The position numbers and the translations under genes were made by a program. This document shows, piece after piece, positions 28,887 through 41,300 of a DNA stretch of 64,000 nucleotides. The stretch is from Rebecca billardiae RCC1528 (Eukaryota > Haptophyta). Within the stretch, counting starts at the first letter, position 1, and the number at the start of each line of letters is the position of its first letter. The notes under the pieces are model-generated. The model was not told where the DNA came from. It did no database searches and saw only the letters and a list, made by a program, of their open reading frames with translations. The DNA lies in NCBI GenBank assembly GCA_965240325.2, contig OZ251228.1:2790001-2854000 (forward strand). Direction: 5' to 3'.

Positions 28887-29850
28887 GGCGGGCCGTAGGT
28901 CCGCCCCTTGTAGTGCCCGGGAAAAAGATAAGAAAAAGAAAAGGAAAAAAGAAAACCGCCTCGCAAAGAAAAGAAAATCGCCTCGCTCACTGCCGGGTCG
29001 CTTCGCTCACTACCGGGCGCCCTCGCAGCTCCCACTGGGGACGCTCGGCCGAAAGAGAGTCCTGGATGGCGCGGAGCGCGTGGGCCGCGCGCGCCGAATC
29101 CAACGCCGGCGCGGACATCGCGCGGGGATTCCCGAGACGTGTTTTCGCCCGATTCGCGTTTGCTGCCCTCGTCGTCTCGCGTGCAGGTCGAACGGGGGCC
29201 AAAGTCGACGCGTTTGGAGGCACGCTCGGCGCGTCGACACGATCGTGCGACCTGGGGCGGTCCTCGCCCGACTTGCACGTCGAGCGCTCGCACGAGCCAT
29301 AGTATTAAGCGCTGCGCACGACAACCACCTCGCGCGATCCACCGTCGCGCGTCGAGCTCGGTGCGGAAAGGCCCTCATCACGAGGTGTCTCGCGGGCGGG
29401 AAGCGCCATCGCACGACGCAAGATTTGGCGCGGCCTTCTGAACTCGATCGCCGGAATCCGCGCACCGGACTCAGTCATTGCTCGCGGTCCGGTCCCTCAG
29501 CCGAGCCCACGTCCGGCCTGCATGGCGCATGGCGTCGACGGTGACCAATGCGACGGAAGCGCAGCGCTAACGGCGTACGACGCGCAGCGGACGCACCTCC
29601 CGGGTCTGTCGCCGTGGCAGCAACCGCCTCTTCGCGAGTTGGCGACCCTCGCCGCAGCGCGACACAGACAAGCCCGTGATGCCATCCGCAGAGAGATGAA
29701 TCGTCGAGCATGCAACATCGCCGCGTCATCCTCGTCCATGGCGCAGGCGCTGCGGGACGAGGCGGAAGTCGTCACGCCGGTGACTGATGCGCTGCGATTC
29801 GTGTGCCCGCGTGAGCAGCGCTTGCCTACTCTCAATCGCGAGTGGCACAC
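28887..29850 (+). pseudogene. R-family unit R2, truncated by the gap
   Basis: Tandem to R1 with a 1548-bp spacing and the same start, purine tract and upstream region; the gene (ATG near 29529) is frameshifted like R1. It is cut at GAGTGGCACAC by the run of Ns. The complete version is at 58669-60101. Confidence 0.65.
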
Positions 29851-29950
29851 NNNNNNNNNNNNNNNNNNNNNNNNNNNNNNNNNNNNNNNNNNNNNNNNNN
29901 NNNNNNNNNNNNNNNNNNNNNNNNNNNNNNNNNNNNNNNNNNNNNNNNNN
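29851..29950. other. Assembly gap (100 N)
   Basis: Exactly 100 Ns, the conventional unknown-size scaffold gap. It separates the left copy of the duplicated block from satellite A, so the order and distance across it are not proven. Confidence 0.99.
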
Positions 29951-32900
29951 CGCCACAAGCACGCCCGCTCGTCTCGCGCCGCGCGACTGAGCCGAGCAGC
30001 AGCAGCAGCCTGCTGGGCCACCGCAGGCCTGCGGCCGCAGGGCTGCGGCTCGGGCGCGGAGCCGCAGCCCTGCGGGCGCGCGGGCGTGAGGAGTGGCGGC
30101 GGCGCGGCATACAGCGCGGCGCCGAGCGAGCATGGGCGGCGAGGGTGCGCCGCTCAGCACCGCCACCACCCGCTTTCCCGCTCGTCTCGCGCCGCGCGAC
30201 TGAGCCGAGCAGCAGCAGCAGCCTGCTGGGCCACCGCAGGCCTGCGGCCGCAGGGCTGCGGCCGCAGGGCTGCGGCTCGGGCGCGGAGCCGCAGCCCTGC
30301 GGGCGCGCGGCCGTGAGGAGTGGCGGCGGCGCGGCATGCAGCGCGGCGCCGAGCGAGCATGGCCGTCGAGGACGCGTCATTCAGCACCGCCGCCACAAGC
30401 ACGCCCGCTCGTCTCGCGCCGCGCGACTGAGCCGAGCAGCAGCAGCAGCCTGCTGGGCCACCGCAGGCCTGCGGCCGCAGGGCTGCGGCTCGGGCGCGGA
30501 GCCGCAGCCCTGCGGGCGCGCGGGCGTGAGGAGTGGCGGCGGCGCGGCATACAGCGCGGCGCCGAGCGAGCATGGGCGGCGAGGGTGCGCCGCTCAGCAC
30601 CGCCACCACCCGCTTTCCCGCTCGTCTCGCGCCGCGCGACTGAGCCGAGCAGCAGCAGCAGCCTGCTGGGCCACCGCAGGCCTGCGGCCGCAGGGCTGCG
30701 GCTCGGGCGCGGAGCCGCAGCCCTGCGGGCGCGCGGGCGTGAGGAGTGGCGGCGGCGCGGCATACGGCGCGGCGCCGAGCGAGCATGGGCGGCGAGGGTG
30801 CGCCGCTCAGCACCGCCACCACCCGCTTTCCCGCTCGTCTCGCGCCGCGCGACTGAGCCGAGCAGCAGCAGCAGCCTGCTGGGCCACCGCAGGCCTGCGG
30901 CCGCAGGGCTGCGGCTCGGGCGCGGAGCCGCAGCCCTGCGGGCGCGCGGGCGTGAGGAGTGGCGGCGGCGCGGCATACGGCGCGGCGCCGAGCGAGCATG
31001 GGCGGCGAGGGTGCGCCGCTCAGCACCGCCACCACCCGCTTTCCCGCTCGCCTTGCGCCGCGCGACTGAGCCGAGCAGCAGCAGCAGCCTGCTGGGCCAC
31101 CGCAGGCCTGCGGCCGCAGGGCTGCGGCCGCAGGGCTGCGGCTCGGGCGCGGCGGGCGTGAGGAGTGGCGGCGGCGCGGCATACAGCGCGGCGCCGAGCG
31201 AGCATGGGCGTCGAGGGTGCGCCGCTCAGCACCGCCACCACCCGCTTTCCCGCTCGCCTTGCGCCGCGCGACTGAGCCGAGCAGCAGCAGCAGCCTGCTG
31301 GGCCACCGCAGGCCTGCGGCCGCAGGGCTGCGGCCGCAGGGCTGCGGCTCGGGCGCGGAGCCGCAGCCCTGCGGGCGCGCGGGCGTGAGGAGTGGCGGCG
31401 GCGCGGCGTACAGCGCGGCGCCGAGCGAGCATGGGCGGCGAGGGTGCGCCGCTCAGCACCGCCACCACCCGCTTTCCCGCTCGCCTTGCGCCGCGCGACT
31501 GAGCCGAGCAGCAGCAGCAGCCTGCTGGGCCACCGCAGGCCTGCGGCCGCAGGGCTGCGGCTCGGGCGCGGAGCCGCAGCCCTGCGGGCGCGCGGGCGTG
31601 AGGAGTGGCGGCGGCGCGGCATACGGCGCGGCGCCGAGCGAGCATGGGCGGCGAGGGTGCGCCGCTCAGCACCGCCACCACCCGCTTTCCCGCTCGCCTT
31701 GCGCCGCGCGACTGAGCCGAGCAGCAGCAGCAGCCTGCTGGGCCACCGCAGGCCTGCGGCCGCAGGGCTGCGGCCGCAGGGCTGCGGCTCGGGCGCGGCG
31801 GGCGTGAGGAGTGGCGGCGGCGCGGCATACAGCGCGGCGCCGAGCGAGCATGGGCGGCGAGGGTGCGCCGCTCAGCACCGCCACCACCCGCTTTTCCGCT
31901 CGCCTCGCGCCGCGCGACTGAGCCGAGCAGCAGCAGCCTGCTGGGCCACCGCAGGCCTGCGGCCGCAGGGCTGCGGCTCGGGCGCGGAGCCGCAGCCCTG
32001 CGGGCGCGCGGGCGTGAGGAGTGGCGGCGGCGCGGCATACAGCGCGGCGCCGAGCGAGCATGGGCGGCGAGGGTGCGCCGCTCAGCACCGCCACCACCCG
32101 CTTTTCCGCTCGCCTCGCGCCGCGCGACTGAGCCGAGCAGCAGCAGCCTGCTGGGCCACCGCAGGCCTGCGGCCGCAGGGCTGCGGCTCGGGCGCGGAGC
32201 CGCAGCCCTGCGGGCGCGCGGGCGTGAGGAGTGGCGGCGGCGCGGCATGCAGCGCGGCTCGGAGCGAGCATGGACGGCGAGGACGCGTCATTCAGCACCG
32301 CCGCCACAAGCACGCCCGCTCGTCTCGCGCCGCGCGACTGAGCCGAGCAGCAGCAGCAGCCTGCTGGGCCACCGCAGGCCTGCGGCCGCAGGGCTGCGGC
32401 CGCAGGGCTGCGGCTCGGGCGCGGAGCCGCAGCCCTGCGGGCGCGCGGGCGTGAGGAGTGGCGGCGGCGCGGCATACAGCGCGGCGCCGAGCGAGCATGG
32501 GCGGCGAGGGTGCGCCGCTCAGCACCGCCACCACCCGCTTTTCCGCTCGCCTCGCGCCGCGCGACTGAGCCGAGCAGCAGCAGCCTGCTGGGCCACCGCA
32601 GGCCTGCGGCCGCAGGGCTGCGGCTCGGGCGCGGAGCCGCAGCCCTGCGGGCGCGCGGGCGTGAGGAGTGGCGGCGGCGCGGCATGCAGCGCGGCTCGGA
32701 GCGAGCATGGACGGCGAGGACGCGTCATTCAGCACCGCCGCCACAAGCACGCCCGCTCGTCTCGCGCCGCGCGACTGAGCCGAGCAGCAGCAGCAGCCTG
32801 CTGGGCCACCGCAGGCCTGCGGCCGCAGGGCTGCGGCCGCAGGGCTGCGGCTCGGGCGCGGAGCCGCAGCCCTGCGGGCGCGCGGGCGTGAGGAGTGGCG

Positions 32901-35900
32901 GCGGCGCGGCATGCAGCGCGGCGCCGAGCGAGCCTGGTCGTCGAGGACGCGTCAATCAGCACCGCCACCACCCGCTTTCCCGCTCGTCTCGCGCCGCGCG
33001 ACTGAGCCGAGCAACAGCAGCAGCCTGCTGGGCCACCGCAGGCCTGCGGCCGCAGGGCTGCGGCTCGGGCGCGGAGCCGCAGCCCTGCGGGCGCGCGGGC
33101 GTGAGGAGTGGCGGCGGCGCGGCATGCAGCGCGGCGCCGAGCGAGCATGGGCGGCGAGGGTGCGCCGCTCAGCACCGCCACCACCCGCTTTTCCGCTCGC
33201 CTCGCGCCGCGCGACTGAGCCGAGCAGCAGCAGCCTGCTGGGCCACCGCAGGCCTGCGGCCGCAGGGCTGCGGCTCGGGCGCGGAGCCGCAGCCCTGCGG
33301 GCGCGCGGGCGTGAGGAGTGGCGGCGGCGCGGCATGCAGCGCGGCTCGGAGCGAGCATGGACGGCGAGGACACGTCATTCAGCACCGCCGCCACAAGCAC
33401 GCCCGCTCGTCTCGCGCCGCGCGACTGAGCCGAGCAGCAGCAGCCTGCTGGGCCACCGCAGGCCTGCGGCCGCAGGGCTGCGGCTCGGGCGCGGAGCCGC
33501 AGCCCTGCGGGCGCGCGGGCGTGAGGAGTGGCGGCGGCGCGGCATGCAGCGCGGCTCGGAGCGAGCCTGGCCGTCGAGGACGCGTCATTCAGCACCGCCG
33601 CCACAAGCACGCCCGCTCGTCTCGCGCCGCGCGACTGAGCCGAGCAGCAGCAGCAGCCTGCTGGGCCACCGCAGGCCTGCGGCCGCAGGGCTGCGGCTCG
33701 GGCGCGGAGCCGCAGCCCTGCGGGCGCGCGGGCGTGAGGAGTGGCGGCGGCGCGGCATACGGCGCGGCGCCGAGCGAGCATGGGCGGCGAGGGTGCGCCG
33801 CTCAGCACCGCCACCACCCGCTTTCCCGCTCGTCTGGCGCCGCGCGACTGAGCCGAGCAGCAGCAGCAGCCTGCTGGGCCACCGCAGGCCTGCGGCCGCA
33901 GGGCTGCGGCTCGGGCGCGGAGCCGCAGCCCTGCGGGCGCGCGGGCGTGAGGAGTGGCGGCGGCGCGGCATACAGCGCGGCGCCGAGCGAGCATGGGCGG
34001 CGAGGGTGCGCCGCTCAGCACCGCCACCACCCGCTTTTCCGCTCGCCTCGCGCCGCGCGACTGAGCCGAGCAGCAGCAGCCTGCTGGGCCACCGCAGGCC
34101 TGCGGCCGCAGGGCTGCGGCTCGGGCGCGGAGCCGCAGCCCTGCGGGCGCGCGGGCGTGAGGAGTGGCGGCGGCGCGGCATGCAGCGCGGCTCGGAGCGA
34201 GCATGGACGGCGAGGACACGTCATTCAGCACCGCCGCCACAAGCACGCCCGCTCGTCTCGCGCCGCGCGACTGAGCCGAGCAGCAGCAGCAGCCTGCTGG
34301 GCCACCGCAGGCCTGCGGCCGCAGGGCTGCGGCCGCAGGGCTGCGGCTCGGGCGCGGAGCCGCAGCCCTGCGGGCGCGCGGGCGTGAGGAGTGGCGGCGG
34401 CGCGGCATGCAGCGCGGCGCCGAGCGAGCCTGGCCGTCGAGGACGCGTCAATCAGCACCGCCACCACCCGCTTTCCCGCTCGTCTCGCGCCGCGCGACTG
34501 AGCCGAGCAACAGCAGCAGCCTGCTGGGCCACCGCAGGCCTGCGGCCGCAGGGCTGCGGCCGCAGGGCTGCGGCTCGGGCGCGGAGCCGCAGCCCTGCGG
34601 GCGCGCGGGCGTGAGGAGTGGCGGCGGCGCGGCATGCAGCGCGGCTCGGAGCGAGCATGGACGGCGAGGACGCGTCATTCAGCACCGCCGCCACAAGCAC
34701 GCCCGCTCGTCTCGCGCCGCGCGACTGAGCCGAGCAGCAGCAGCAGCCTGCTGGGCCACCGCAGGCCTGCGGCCGCAGGGCTGCGGCCGCAGGGCTGCGG
34801 CTCGGGCGCGGAGCCGCAGCCCTGCGGGCGCGCGGGCGTGAGGAGTGGCGGCGGCGCGGCATGCAGCGCGGCTCGGAGCGAGCATGGACGGCGAGGACGC
34901 GTCATTCAGCACCGCCGCCACAAGCACGCCCGCTCGTCTCGAGCCGCGCGACTGAGCCGAGCAGCAGCAGCAGCCTGCTGGGCCACCGCAGGCCTGCGGC
35001 CGCAGGGCTGCGGCCGCAGGGCTGCGGCTCGGGCGCGGAGCCGCAGCCCTGCGGGCGCGCGGGCGTGAGGAGTGGCGGCGGCGCGGCATGCAGCGCGGCG
35101 CCGAGCGAGCATGGCCGTCGAGGACGCGTCAATCAGCACCGCCACCACCCGCTTTCCCGCTCGTCTCGCGCCGCGCGACTGAGCCGAGCAGCAGCAGCAG
35201 CCTGCTGGGCCACCGCAGGCCTGCGGCCGCAGGGCTGCGGCTCGGGCGCGGAGCCGCAGCCCTGCGGGCGCGCGGGCGTGAGGAGTGGCGGCGGCGCGGC
35301 ATGCAGCGCGGCTCGGAGCGAGCATGGGCGGCGAGGACGCGTCATTCAGCACCGCCGCCACAAGCACGCCCGCTCGTCTCGCGCCGCGCGACTGAGCCGA
35401 GCAGCAGCAGCAGCCTGCTGGGCCACCGCAGGCCTGCGGCCGCAGGGCTGCGGCTCGGGCGCGGAGCCGCAGCCCTGCGGGCGCGCGGGCGTGAGGAGTG
35501 GCGGCGGCGCGGCATACGGCGCGGCGCCGAGCGAGCATGGGCGGCGAGGGTGCGCCGCTCAGCACCGCCACCACCCGCTTTCCCGCTCGTCTCGCGCCGC
35601 GCGACTGAGCCGAGCAGCAGCAGCAGCCTGCTGGGCCACCGCAGGCCTGCGGCCGCAGGGCTGCGGCTCGGGCGCGGAGCCGCAGCCCTGCGGGCGCGCG
35701 GGCGTGAGGAGTGGCGGCGGCGCGGCATGCAGCGCGGCTCGGAGCGAGCATGGGCGGCGAGGACGCGTCATTCAGCACCGCCGCCACAAGCACGCCCGCT
35801 CGTCTCGCGCCGCGCGACTGAGCCGAGCAGCAGCAGCAGCCTGCTGGGCCACCGCAGGCCTGCGGCCGCAGGGCTGCGGCTCGGGCGCGGAGCCGCAGCC

Positions 35901-38178
35901 CTGCGGGCGCGCGGGCGTGAGGAGTGGCGGCGGCGCGGCATGCAGCGCGGCTCGGAGCGAGCATGGGCGGCGAGGACGCGTCATTCAGCACCGCCGCCAC
36001 AAGCACGCCCGCTCGTCTCGCGCCGCGCGACTGAGCCGAGCAGCAGCAGCAGCCTGCTGGGCCACCGCAGGCCTGCGGCCGCAGGGCTGCGGCCGCAGGG
36101 CTGCGGCTCGGGCGCGGAGCCGCAGCCCTGCGGGCGCGCGGCCGTGAGGAGTGGCGGCGGCGCGGCATGCAGCGCGGCGCCGAGCGAGCCTGGCCGTCGA
36201 GGACGCGTCAATCAGCACCGCCACCACCCGCTTTCCCGCTCGTCTCGCGCCGCGCGACTGAGCCGAGCAACAGCAGCAGCCTGCTGGGCCACCGCAGGCC
36301 TGCGGCCGCAGGCCTGCGGCCGCAGGGCTGCGGCTCGGGCGCGGAGCCGCAGCCCTGCGGGCGCGCGGGCGTGAGGAGTGGCGGCGGCGCGGCATACGGC
36401 GCGGCGCCGAGCGAGCATGGGCGGCGAGGGTGCGCCGCTCAGCACCGCCACCACCCGCTTTCCCGCTCGTCTCGCGCCGCGCGACTGAGCCGAGCAGCAG
36501 CAGCAGCCTGCTGGGCCACCGCAGGCCTGCGGCCGCAGGGCTGCGGCTCGGGCGCGGAGCCGCAGCCCTGCGGGCGCGCGGGCGTGAGGAGTGGCGGCGG
36601 CGCGGCATACAGCGCGGCTCGGAGCGAGCATGGGCGGCGAGGACGCGTCATTCAGCACCGCCGCCACACGCACGCCCGCTCGTCTCGCGCCGCGCGACTG
36701 AGCCGAGCAGCAGCAGCAGCCTGCTGGGCCACCGCAGGCCTGCGGCCGCAGGGCTGCGGCCGCAGGGCTGCGGCTCGGGCGCGGAGCCGCAGCCCTGCGG
36801 GCGCGCGGCCGTGAGGAGTGGCGGCGGCGCGGCATGCAGCGCGGCGCCGAGCGAGCATGGCCGTCGAGGACGCGTCAATCAGCACCGCCACCACCCGCTT
36901 TCCCGCTCGTCTCGCGCCGCGCGACTGAGCCGAGCAGCAGCAGCAGCCTGCTGGGCCACCGCAGGCCTGCGGCCGCAGGGCTGCGGCCGCAGGGCTGCGG
37001 CTCGGGCGCGGAGCCGCAGCCCTGCGGGCGCGCGGCCGTGAGGAGTGGCGGCGGCGCGGCATGCAGCGCGGCGCCGAGCGAGCATGGGCGGCGAGGGTGC
37101 GCCGATCAGCACCGCCACCACCCGCTTTCCCGCTCGTCTCGCGCCGCGCGACTGAGCCGAGCAGCAGCAGCAGCCTGCTGGGCCACCGCAGGCCTGCGGC
37201 CGCAGGGCTGCGGCTCGGGCGCGGAGCCGCAGCCCTGCGGGCGCGCGGGCGTGAGGAGTGGCGGCGGCGCGGCATACGGCGCGGCGCCGAGCGAGCATGG
37301 GCGGCGAGGGTGCGCCGCTCAGCACCGCCACCACCCGCTTTTCCGCTCGTCTCGCGCCGCGCGACTGAGCCGAGCAGCAGCAGCAGCCTGCTGGGCCACC
37401 GCAGGCCTGCGGCCGCAGGCCTGCGGCCGCAGGGCTGCGGCTCGGGCGCGGAGCCGCAGCCCTGCGGGCGCGCGGGCGTGAGGAGTGGCGGCGGCGCGGC
37501 ATACAGCGCGGCGCCGAGCGAGCATGGGCGGCGAGGGTGCGCCGCTCAGCACCGCCACCACCCGCTTTCCCGCTCGTCTCGCGCCGCGCGACTGAGCCGA
37601 GCAGCAGCAGCAGCCTGCTGGGCCACCGCAGGCCTGCGGCCGCAGGCCTGCGGCCGCAGGGCTGCGGCTCGGGCGCGGAGCCGCAGCCCTGCGGGCGCGC
37701 GGGCGTGAGGAGTGGCGGCGGCGCGGCATACAGCGCGGCGCCGAGCGAGCATGGGCGGCGATGCTGCGCCGCTCAGCACCGCCACCACCCGCTTTCCCGC
37801 TCGTCTCGCGCCGCGCGACTGAGCCGAGCAGCAGCAGCAGCCTGCTGGGCCACCGCAGGCCTGCGGCCGCAGGGCTGCGGCTCGGGCGCGGAGCCGCAGC
37901 CCTGCGGGCGCGCGGCCGTGAGGAGTGGCGACGGTGCGGCATGCAGCGCGGCTCGGAGCGAGCATGGGTGGCGAGGACGCGCCGCTCAGCACCGCTGCCA
38001 CCCGCTTTCCCGCTCGTCTCGCGCCGCGCGACTGAGCCGAGCAGCAGCAGCAGCCTGCTGGGCCACCGCAGGCCTGCGGACGCAGGGCTGCGGCTTGGCT
38101 GCGGAGCCGCAGCCCTGCGGGCGCGCGGCCGTGAGGAGTGGCGGCGGCGCGGCATGCAGCGCGGCTCGTAGCGAGCAT
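29951..38178. repeat. Satellite A, 210/213/227-bp tandem array (about 38 units)
   Basis: Head-to-tail units with CGCGACTGAGCCGAGCAGC, a 17-bp-stem hairpin (CCGCAGGGCTGCGGCTC / complement, loop GGGCGCG, e.g. 30475-30515) and a TGAGGAGTGGCGGCGGCGCG block. Length variants come from an optional 14-bp GGCCGCAGGGCTGC and an optional AGC. Sequence variants at the unit junction (GGGTGCGCCGCTCAG with CACCACCCGCTTTCC; GGACGCGTCATTCAG with GCCACAAGCACGCC; GGACGCGTCAATCAG) alternate along the array. Long frames on both strands arise because 213 is divisible by three and the unit is nearly stop-free; there is no sign of coding. Confidence 0.95.
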
Positions 38179-38344
38179 GTGCAGCAAGCAGGATGCTCTG
38201 AAATGAGCTCTTCCCGGACCCGTCCACCCGCTAGCCTCGCGCCACGACGAAACTGATGGTAGTTATAAGCTGCTAGCGTAGCAGCCTATTTTGTTGCCGC
38301 GCGTTCTGAGCGCCGAATATAAGCAGCAGCAGGTGCGCGAGATA
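38179..38344. other. Spacer between satellites A and B
   Basis: Short unique stretch with none of the A or B periodicity. Confidence 0.6.
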
Positions 38345-41300
38345 CGCCACGTGCCGAACCTCGGCCGAGGTCTGGCGCGGCGCCGGACCTCCAGTGCGTG
38401 ACTGTCAAGCGCACTCAGGCCAAGGCACGCTGTAGCCAATCGAGCTGCCAGCCGATGCAGTAAAGCCCCGCGGAGCGCGCGCTCGGCCCTCTCTGCCATC
38501 TTTGAGCCTAGTGAGCCGATATCGGCGATTTGAGTGCCGGCCTGACGCGCCGGGCCCGGCGCGCAAGGCCCCGCGCGCCGGACCTCGGCCGACGTCCGGC
38601 GGTGGCGCCGGACCTCGAGTGCATGATGGTCGGGCGCGCTCAGGCTGAGCGCGCTGTAGCCGTTCGAGCTGTCAGCCGGTGTGGTACGGCATCAGGGGAC
38701 ATGCTCGATCCTCTCCGCCCTCGCTGAGCCCGAAGTCACGACATCGGCGCTCTGAGCGCCGGGCCCGGCGTGCCAGGTCCGGCGCGCCGGGCCCGGCGCG
38801 CCGGACCTCGGCCGAGGTCCGGCGCGGCGCCGGACCTCGAGTGCATGATGGTCGGGCGCGGTCAGGCTGAGCGCGCTGTAGCTTTTCGAGCTGTCAGCCG
38901 GTGTGGTACGGCATCAGTGACACGTGCTCGGTCCTCTCCGCCCTCGCTGAGCCCGAAGTCACGACATCGGCGCTCTGAGCGCCGGGCCCGTCGTGCCAGG
39001 TCCGGCGCGCCGGCCCCGGCGCGCCGGACCTCGGCCGAGGTCCGGCGCCGCGCCGCGGCGCCGGACCTCAAGTGCATGATGGTCGGGCGCGCTCAGGCTG
39101 AGCGCGCTGTAGCCGTTCGAGCTGTCATTCGGTGTGGTACGGCATCAAAGGACGTGCTCGGTCCTCTCCGCCCTCGCTGAGCCCGAAGTCACGACATCGG
39201 CGCTCTGAGCGCCGGGCCCGGCGCGCCAGGTCCGGCGCGCTGGGCCCGGCGCGCCGGACCTCGGCCGAGGTCCGGTGCGGCGCCGGACCTCGAGTGCATG
39301 ATGGTCGGGCGCGCTCAGGCTGAGCGCGCTGTAGCCGTTCGAGCTGTCATCCGGTGTGGCACGGCATCAAGGGACGTGCTTGGTCCTCTCCGCCCTCGCT
39401 GAGCCCAAAGTCACGACATCGGCGCTCTGAGCGCCAGGCCCGTCGTGCCAGGTCCGGCGCGCCGGCCCCGGCGCGCCGGACCTCGGCCGAGGTCCGGCGC
39501 GGCGCCGGACCTCGGGTGCATGATGGTCGGGCGCGCTCAGGCTGAGCGCGCTGTAGCCGTTCGAGCTGTCAGCCGGTGTGGTACGACATCCGGGGACGTG
39601 CTCGGTCCTCTCCGCCCTCGCTGAGCCCGAAGTCACGACATCGGCGCACTGAGCGCCGGGCCCGGCGCGCCAGGTCCGGCGCGCTGGGCCCGGCGCGCCG
39701 GACCTCGGCCGAGGTCCGGCGCGGCGCCGGACCTCGGGTGCATGATGGTCGGGCGCGCTCAGGCTGAGCGCGCTGTAGCCGTTCGAGCTGTCAGCCGGTG
39801 TTGTGCGACATCCGGGGACGTGCTCGGTCCTCTTCGCCCTCGCCGAGCCCGAAGTCACGACATCGGCGCTCTGAGCGCCGGGCCCGGCGTGCCAGCTCCG
39901 GCGCGCCGGGCCCGGCGCGCCGGACCTCGGCCGAGGTCCGGCGCGGCGCCGGACCTCGAGTGCATGATGGTCGGGCGCGCTCAGGCTGAGCGCGCTGTAG
40001 CCATTCGAGCTGTCAGCCGGTGTGGTACGGCATCAGAGGACGTGCTCGGTCCTTTCCGCCCTCGCTGAGCCCGAAGTCACGACATCGGCGCTCTGAGCGC
40101 CGGGCCCGTCGTGCCAGGTCCGGCGCGCCGGCCCCGGCGCGCCGGACCTCGGGCGCGGCGCCGGACCTCGGGTGCATGATGGTCGGGCGCGCTCAGGCTG
40201 AGCGCGCTGTAGCCGTTCGAGCTGTCAGCTGATCTGGCACGGCATCAGGGGACGTGCTCGGTCCTCTCCGCCCTCGCTGAGCCCGAAGTCACGACATCGG
40301 CGCTCTGAGCGCCAGGCCCGTCGTGCCAGGTCCGGCGCGCCGGGCCCGGCGCGCCGGACCTCGGCCGAGGTCCGGCGCGGCGCCGGACCTCGAGTGCATG
40401 ATGGTCGGGCGTGCTCAGGCTGAGCGCGCTGTAGCTTTTCGAGCTGTCATTCGGTGTGGTACGGCATCAGGGGACGTGCTCGGTCCTCTCCGCCCTCGCT
40501 GAGCCCGAAGTCACGACATCGGCGCTCTGAGCGCCGGTCCCGGCGTGCCAGGTCCGGCGCGCCGGGCCCGGCGCGCCGGACCTCGGCCGAGGTCCGGCGC
40601 GGCGCCGGACCTCGAGTGCATGATGGTCGGGCGCGCTCAGGCTGAGCGCGCTGTAGCCGTTCGAGCTGTCAGCCAGTCTGGCACGGCATCAGAGGACGTG
40701 CTCGGTCCTCTCCGCCCTCGCTGAGCCCGAAGTCACGACATCGGCGCACTGAGCGCCGGGCCCGGCGCGCCAGGTCCGGCGCGCCGGGCCCGGCGCGCCG
40801 GACCTCGGCCGAGGTCCGGCGCGGCGCCGGACCTCGAGTGCATGATGGTCGGGCGCGCTCAGGCTGAGCGCGCTGTAGCCATTCGAGCTGTCAGCCGGTG
40901 TGGTACGGCATCAGAGGACGTGCTCGGTCCTTTCCGCCCTCGCTGAGCCCGAAGTCACGACATCGGCGCTCTGAGCGCCGGGCCCGTCGTGCCAGGTCCG
41001 GCGCGCCGGCCCCGGCGCGCCGGACCTCGGCCGAGGTCCGGCGCGGCGCCGGACCTCGGGTGCATGATGGTCGGGCGCGCTCAGGCTGAGCGCGCTGTAG
41101 CCGTTCGAGCTGTCAGCTGATCTGGCACTGCATCAGGGGACGTGCTCGGTCCTCTCCGCCCTCGCTGACCCCGAAGTCACGACATCGGCGCTCTGAGCGC
41201 CAGGCCCGTCGTGCCAGGTCCGGCGCGCCGGGCCCGGCGCGCCGGACCTCGGCCGAGGTCCGGCGCGGCGCCGGACCTCGAGTGCATGATGGTCGGGCGT

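Noticed and set aside
30336-37708. Many 200-625-codon open frames on both strands across satellite A
   Set aside because: They follow the 213-bp unit, occur in several frames and both strands, and are Arg/Ala/Pro low complexity; a satellite explains them.
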